Part shown: one piece after another, positions 59,801 to 64,000 of the stretch
How the letters are laid out: the number at the start of each line of letters is the position of its first letter
Position numbering within the stretch: the first letter of the stretch is position 1
Assembly: GCA_963971305.1 (NCBI GenBank)
Contig: OZ020303.1
Coordinates: forward strand, 36,878,106-36,942,105
Length of the DNA: 64,000 nt
Origin: Arcuatula senhousia
Taxonomy: Eukaryota; Mollusca; Bivalvia; Mytilida; Mytilidae
Direction: 5' to 3'
Translations under genes and position numbers: made by a program
The notes under the pieces: model-generated
Seen by the model: only the letters and a program-made list of their open reading frames with translations
The model's database searches: none
Told to the model about the DNA's origin: nothing

Positions 59801-61163
59801 ACAGACTGACATATTTAATGTCTCGAAAAATCTTCCCAAAATGTAATGTTTATTGACCTTGACCCGAGTGATGTTTAAAACTTATCCAGACCCGTGTGAA
59901 CAAATAATTAATTGGTAAAATAATGTGTTATTTTTTTCTTTTTTTTTCATATAAAACGAAAATATGAAGTTGTATGTATTGAATCAAACAGTTCATAGGC
60001 AAAGTTGTTGTGACAATCAATTTGTGATTTTAAAGGACAATTTCTTATTAAAAGTGAAAATGTGTACTATTTTTGAATAAAACTGGGCAATATTTATTTA
60101 GATTTTATAGGAATTAAACTTGCTGCAAAGCTATCAACAAAACGACAGGATTTTTTCTTTACATGTATCGGTACATTTAATAAATCTGTTTAAATTACAG
60201 ATACACGAAGTGGTGGTCATAAAATTCAACGTCAAAATTTAATCCTCGATGTATGGTTTAAAACAAATAATTTTTCACAAGTCTCTGCATCTTTTAAATC
60301 AGTACAACAAACGAATTTTAAAAGCTATTACTTTTTAAGATTATGCAATAAAATTTTGGTCTGGGTATCACACACACTTTAAATAAGACGCCTTTTTGAC
60401 TTGGCTGATAAACTACAATCCACATTCAAAAAAGTAAGCGTTTGTTGGTACCTATTCACTCGAAAATATAGAAGAATAGCTAATGCTATGTATAAAAGGA
60501 ATCAAAGACATAAATGTGGAAGATATATTAAATTTGTTTACTTTTTAAGATATTGTATACATTTTTAGACCAACATAAGACTACTTGAAATTTTACGGTT
60601 AGGACTGAAACTTTGTGATGTCTTAAAATTGCATATTTAGCATTAAGATGTATATATACACAATTTTAAGAACAGTTTCAGTCCTAAGACACTTTTGTTA
60701 ATCAGCCCCCTTACAATTTTTGTTTTCATTGAATCGTATAACGAAAATGGTTACCAAGCTTTATTCTGTTTACTTATTTAAAGTTCTTCTCATTCCTTGC
60801 ATTTTAATTTCCCTATCATGTTTAAAGAAAATAAAAGCATATTATTTATATTCTTTCTTCATTACCTTGTTTAATCGATAAACATACGTATTTTTAGGCC
60901 AATATGGTTCCATAGAGAAAGACTTAGGAGCGGACGAGACAACTGCTGAAAAACTCATTACTTTCAGCCCAGCCTTTTCAAGTAAACCTGCCGTAGTTTG
61001 GGGAATCGACAAATTGGATAGTTATCACCAACACAATTTACGCGTTAAAGTTGAGAAAGTGATGCATACCAAGGAACAATTACAATTGAAGCTTTCCACA
61101 TGGTCCGACACTCGGTTATATAGAGCAAAACTAAGGTGGATGGCTTGTCCAAGAACCATCTAG
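53697..61163 (+). CDS. Secreted H-type lectin-like protein, two coding exons (53697-53880, 60898-61163)
   Basis: Splicing 53880 to 60898 gives 149 codons in one frame: exon 1 ends after base 1 of a codon at GTAAGT, and exon 2 follows TTTTTAG, so the phases match. Residues 1-21 form a signal peptide (VAVLFVFGLTWPSLS). Residues 27-70 are a heptad-rich coiled coil (LRQNFETVTGEL, VQNLQTAVTSL), expected to drive oligomers. Residues about 80-146 match the H-type lectin fold: ITFSPAF, KPAVVWGIDKLD, NLRVKVEKV, LSTWSDTRLY, RWMA. In the snail agglutinin family the Arg of NLRV and the Trp of the TW motif contribute to GalNAc binding; both are kept, while the following His is Ser. The function (extracellular sugar binding, perhaps in immunity) is inferred. 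The start is the first ATG after the acceptor at 53664; a polyadenylation signal follows the stop. Confidence 0.85.
54421..55065. mobile_element. 645-bp MITE in the lectin intron
   Basis: Ends GGGCGGTGTTCTCGAAG and the complement of GAGCGGTGTTCTCGAAAG. Subterminal repeats such as AGACCATC and TTCTCGAAA recur inverted (CTAAAGACTCG, TAAAATAGTTTCGAGAA). No coding capacity. Confidence 0.78.
55066..55904. other. Intron sequence without recognised element
   Basis: Frames 55302-55553 (plus) and 55373-55561 (minus) overlap a CTTTCACTCGTGATAGAATT segment that is weakly inverted around 55435-55515. No motif recognised. Confidence 0.35.
55905..56256 (+). repeat. Family E hammerhead repeat, nearly one unit
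   Basis: It starts at GAGGTCCCCGCGGGTAATCAC and ends at GGTATTTGTAATTTTT, 51 nt past the predicted cleavage site. It lies in the lectin intron in sense orientation. Confidence 0.87.
56163..56208 (+). ncRNA. Hammerhead ribozyme, family E, core intact
   Basis: AUGCUA/UAGCAU stem I, CUGAUGA, GAGG/CCUU stem II, GAAA, stem III in AUAUCGAUAU, U16.1 at 56201 and A17 at 56202, with cleavage predicted after 56202. If active, it could cut the lectin pre-mRNA intron. Confidence 0.75.
56257..57239. other. Intron sequence; family F fragment at 57045-57155
   Basis: The fragment is the reverse of 28475-28650 (GGCTGCTGGCGGCTGTCC, then GTACACTTATTCCACATCTC). The rest is AT-rich with no motif. Confidence 0.45.
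57240..57690 (-). mobile_element. Pearl-like core repeats, reverse orientation
   Basis: About 2.5 core units of roughly 165 bp (ACTCCTTGATTGATTTT, TGTTACATAATG) that match the reverse of the element at 32229-32793 (ATCCATCTCTTATCTG). No end hairpins. The minus frame 57235-57453 is a by-product. Confidence 0.65.
57691..58070. other. Intron sequence without recognised element
   Basis: AT-rich. Confidence 0.35.
58071..59784. mobile_element. Foldback element with GTACAAGTTATAAC repeats in the lectin intron
   Basis: Ends TATATATGTTGTGTACAAG (58071) and its complement (to 59782). The left arm (~185 bp) is a run of TTGTACAAGTTATAACATGT units in alternating orientation. The right arm is inverted and present twice as a direct ~338-bp duplication (59100-59440 and 59441-59784), each copy including TCTGTCTACCATATTAATTG. 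The interior (58270-59100) shows no transposase. TATA-type ends. Confidence 0.82.
59785..60897. other. Last part of the lectin intron
   Basis: AT-rich. A weak dyad near 60590-60690 pairs TTAGGACTGAAACTTTG-type text with its complement. The branch/acceptor region ends in TATTTTTAG at 60897. Confidence 0.4.
60898..61163 (+). CDS. Lectin gene, coding exon 2 (H-type lectin domain)
   Basis: Two bases completing an Arg codon, then 87 codons and a TAG at 61161-61163. It contains the entire lectin domain, including TWSDTRLY and the last tryptophan of RWMA. A cysteine (residue 145) follows and has no partner in the mature protein, so an intermolecular disulphide is possible. Confidence 0.85.
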
Positions 61164-61193
61164 TAACGATGTACGATTAAAACACTCATAGTG

Positions 61194-61199
61194 AATAAA
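61194..61199 (+). terminator. Polyadenylation signal AATAAA of the lectin gene
   Basis: AATAAA 30 bp after the stop codon, a typical short 3' UTR. Confidence 0.65.
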
Positions 61200-61469
61200 T
61201 AATCAGATTACAAAGTGTTTTATCTATATTTATAAATATATGCTGTGTTTAAAAACAGAAACCATTCAGGTTCAATTTTATTTATATGAAAAAAAAAAAA
61301 CAATAAAAAATACAACATTTACAGGTTTAAGTGAAAACACATAAAAAGTGTAAAAAGTTCGGACATAACGTCATTTTCGATAGCTTTAAATAGATGTCAC
61401 TAAACCCAAAGACGAAAACAGTGAAGAACGTAAAAATTTGATATTTATGTTTCCAAACATAAGATCCTA

Positions 61470-61665
61470 AGATCGGAATGGAAGAGGGAGGTTTGGCGCC
61501 ATAAAACCTGGTTTAACCCACAATTTCAATTGAAATGCCTGTAACAAGTCAGGACCATTGCGATCCACCAATTCTCCGGTATGACTGATTCGTTTTTGTG
61601 ATTTTCTCTGGACTGTGAGATTGATCATTCAAGTTCGGTAGTTTTGTTATTACCTTTATTTACAA
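61470..61665 (+). repeat. Dispersed repeat family S
   Basis: Closely matches the reverse of 6795-7030, including AGGTTTGGCGCCATAAAACC and TTCTCTGGACTGTGAG. Confidence 0.75.
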
Positions 61666-63414
61666 TGAAACAGTTTATTTTGTGTGAAAAAAAACCGGAA
61701 AAGTAAGATGCTTGTGTTCAAACAAAGCTCAAAAAGAGATAAACAAAGGTCATAGCAAAGCGACTGAAGTCGGATCATCTTTCTCTAATGTTCAAGAAGA
61801 AAAGACTTCTATTACTTATGTACTTCTATAACGTTTTTCACAAAATTTAAGTCAGTTCTTAGAGCGGTTTAACTTTATCCGTGAAGTTTTTTTTGGCGCT
61901 AAAGCTGTTTTTCATCATTTCAATTACTAGAAATGTGTCTTTTTTGCGCAAAATACAGATAGGTACTGTTGATAAGATTATTTAAGCCTTTGACCTTTTG
62001 GTCGCCTATTGCATATTAAAGCACAGTATTTTTCTTAAAAAAACAATACATTTTTCAAAAGGTAATAGATGAACGATTTAAAGTTCCTATCAAATTATCA
62101 ATGTTTCTACAAAAACAATACGAAATTTAAAGATTTTACTTAAACTTCCAACGTGTATCCTTTCTTTTGCGGGTGCAAGTGGTACATCGCCTTCAAGAAA
62201 AGAAAAAAAATCAATTGGGAAATAAAAGGAATCACTTTATCATATATTTTAGTGATTGTGTAATTTTCCATTGGCAATGATTAAATCTAGTTTTAAGCAG
62301 AATTTCTATTGAGATGGCAAACATATCATAAAATGCAAATTGATCCAAAATGGCGTATTAATGATGCACGTCAACAGGTCACAGCATCTTTTCGTCACTG
62401 CCATACGCACTCACGCACGTAACGAAGATTTTTGTAATACATAATCTGATTGGATTGCACGTTATTGAATAGGAATACACTGGTTAGATGGTTCAGATAA
62501 GCATCAAACTGTAGGTCACAGTATTGTTCTAAATCTTCCCATAATTTTTTGTAGTAGAGTAGAATAATATCAGGTTATTTTTTTAAATAGTTACAAGGCT
62601 TGATAAACTTTTGGTCATTTTTTTTTTAAAATGAGGTGTCAAAAACATTTTAAAAGGTGAGATGAAAAAAGTCGCACAAAGATTGGTACACCACAAGAAA
62701 TAGATTATTTTCACTTTAACAACGATAAAGGTATTCCTATCTATGAGACTTTTTTGTTGGATAATGCAACTCTCTTTTTACCAATTAAAGGTTGATAATG
62801 TCAAAGTTGCTATTCTACCACAGTTATAGCTTAAAGTACAAAATAAATGAATTTACATGTAAATCAATGCTGCAAAACATCAAAGAGGAAAGACATTATA
62901 TATCATTTCATAGCCTCCATGTTTTTATGTCCATCCACTAAAGATCCTTCAATATAAGACTGGTACATAAAAGGTTAAAAGATAATTTAATTGTTGTCTT
63001 TTCGTTGTTTTATACTTTTCTAAATACAATTTAGAAAGATATAACCTAAATGCTCTTAATGAAATTGCCTGTTCTAAGTCAGAACCATTGCGATCTTCAG
63101 ATTTCCCGGTATGTATATATTCCTTGTTTTGTCTCGTCTTATGGACATTTGAGATTGATTCTCCAAGTTCGGTAATTTTGTTATTTCCTTTATTTAAAAT
63201 AAAAAAGAAACCTTTTTAGTCAGTATTCCCTTTTTTAACTATATAATGAACTCTTCAAGGGTCAATAATTGTTAAGTTAAAATCCTAAAGAATAATAGTA
63301 TTGAAGTGATGTAAACCACAAATTTTCAAAAATGTGACTGTATATATTTTTTTAAGAAAAAATGGGCTTGGAATTTAAGCCAGCAAAACATTTTCATATC
63401 GAAAGAGTTTCTCT
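61666..63414. other. No gene; second family S fragment at 63050-63195
   Basis: The fragment carries GAACCATTGCGATCTTCAG and CAAGTTCGGTAATTTTGTTA. The remaining DNA is AT-rich without coding signal. Confidence 0.45.
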
Positions 63415-64000
63415 CCTCATGGCTAAGCAAAAGACTCTAAGAAGCACGAATTGCTCATCTGGTCCATACACTATATAAATGTATCTTCTATGAGCTCTTA
63501 CACCTAAAAGGGGTAGTATGGCAGTTCCATCAAAATGGAGACTTTTGTGGAACTAAGTGACTCATACGTTTGAGCAGGCAACCACTTTCTCTATCTGCAA
63601 TAACTATCTTTAGGGCAAAAGCATGAAAAACAACTTTTTGTAACTTTAAAAGGCAATAATCCATATCAGGTGTCATCTCACATCTTTGACCCAATGCAAA
63701 CGTTTGTAGAGCTTTATGTTCTCAAGGTTTGTGCAAACGACAAATTTCTGTTTCTCCATGAGTTTTCATTACAAAGGAAAAATACGAAAAACGCTTCTTT
63801 TAACCTCTAAAGGGGCATAACTTCTATCAGAGGTCATCTCCAGCTCAAAACCTCAACCCATTCGAGACTTTTGTAGGGCTAAATGAGTTAAAAGTATATG
63901 TAGATAACAGCTTTTCTCGGTCTGCAATATTTATCAATTTATAAAGGAAAAGCATGAAAAACACAATTTTTCAACTTTAAAGCCGTTCTTTTCAGGAATA
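63415..64000 (+). mobile_element. Old pearl-like element running off the window
   Basis: Diverged copy of the element at 7612: GAATTGCTCATCTGG start, then core units of about 160 bp with GGAGACTTTTGTGGAACTAA and CTTTGACCCAATGCAAACG. No microsatellite is reached before the window ends. Confidence 0.7.

Larger units (their letters stand above)
53881..60897 (+). other. Lectin gene intron, 7.0 kb, filled with repeats
   Basis: A GT...AG intron. It holds a MITE (54421-55065), a family E copy (55905-56256), family F (57045-57155), a reversed pearl-like element (57240-57690) and a large foldback element (58071-59784). I saw no additional phase-compatible exon, though a short one cannot be excluded. 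Confidence 0.7.

Noticed and set aside
60195..60240. Possible middle exon of the lectin gene after TTACAG
   Set aside because: Exons 1 and 2 already join in phase with a complete domain, and this segment has no coding bias or good donor site.

Overview
The window looks like repeat-dense, AT-rich non-coding DNA from a bivalve mollusc, most likely a mussel (Mytilus-type). The evidence is the abundant ~357-bp repeat carrying a hammerhead ribozyme, pearl-like elements with ~160-bp core repeats and ACGG microsatellites, mollusc-type SINEs, many short inverted-repeat elements, and one intron-containing gene. Nothing looks bacterial or viral. The species is inferred.

Only one gene is convincing. 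It is a two-coding-exon plus-strand gene (53697-53880 and 60898-61163) for a 149-residue secreted protein with a signal peptide, a coiled coil and an H-type lectin domain. Its 7-kb intron holds at least five repeat insertions. Most other open frames lie inside minisatellites or decayed transposons.

Layout: 1-7600, hammerhead repeats in minus orientation, a TTAA-flanked MITE and a coding-like fragment. 7612-10515, a pearl-like element and a DIRS-like retroelement remnant split by a MITE. 12480-16710, tandem repeats and a 1.9-kb terminal-inverted-repeat element inside an older palindrome. 17150-18262, a LINE fragment and a minisatellite interrupted by a hammerhead repeat. 20275-23905, a palindrome, a second hammerhead family, a Penelope-like reverse transcriptase relic and a minisatellite. 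25833-26693, a hammerhead repeat array. 27413-34080, a decayed LINE carrying several nested insertions. 34313-43281, SINEs, foldback elements, Penelope-like relics and a clean 885-bp hammerhead array. 43297-53664, mostly featureless DNA with pearl-like elements and MITEs. 53665-61199, the lectin gene. 61200-64000, further repeats.

The main system is a pair of retrozyme-like families. Family R (~357-bp unit) and family E (~382-405-bp unit) share no obvious sequence, but each encodes a hammerhead core (CUGAUGA, stem II, GAAA, a minimal stem III, and a cleavage site closed by stem I). Both occur as multimers. Where the edge is clear, insertions end about 46-51 nt downstream of the predicted cleavage site in a similar ATTTGTA-type tail, with variable 5' ends. 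This fits target-primed copying of self-cleaved circular RNA. Penelope-like reverse transcriptase relics in the window are a plausible source of the copying enzyme. Hammerhead retrozymes are known in mussels and other animals. The common 3' end rule and the covarying hammerhead in family E are the points most worth testing.
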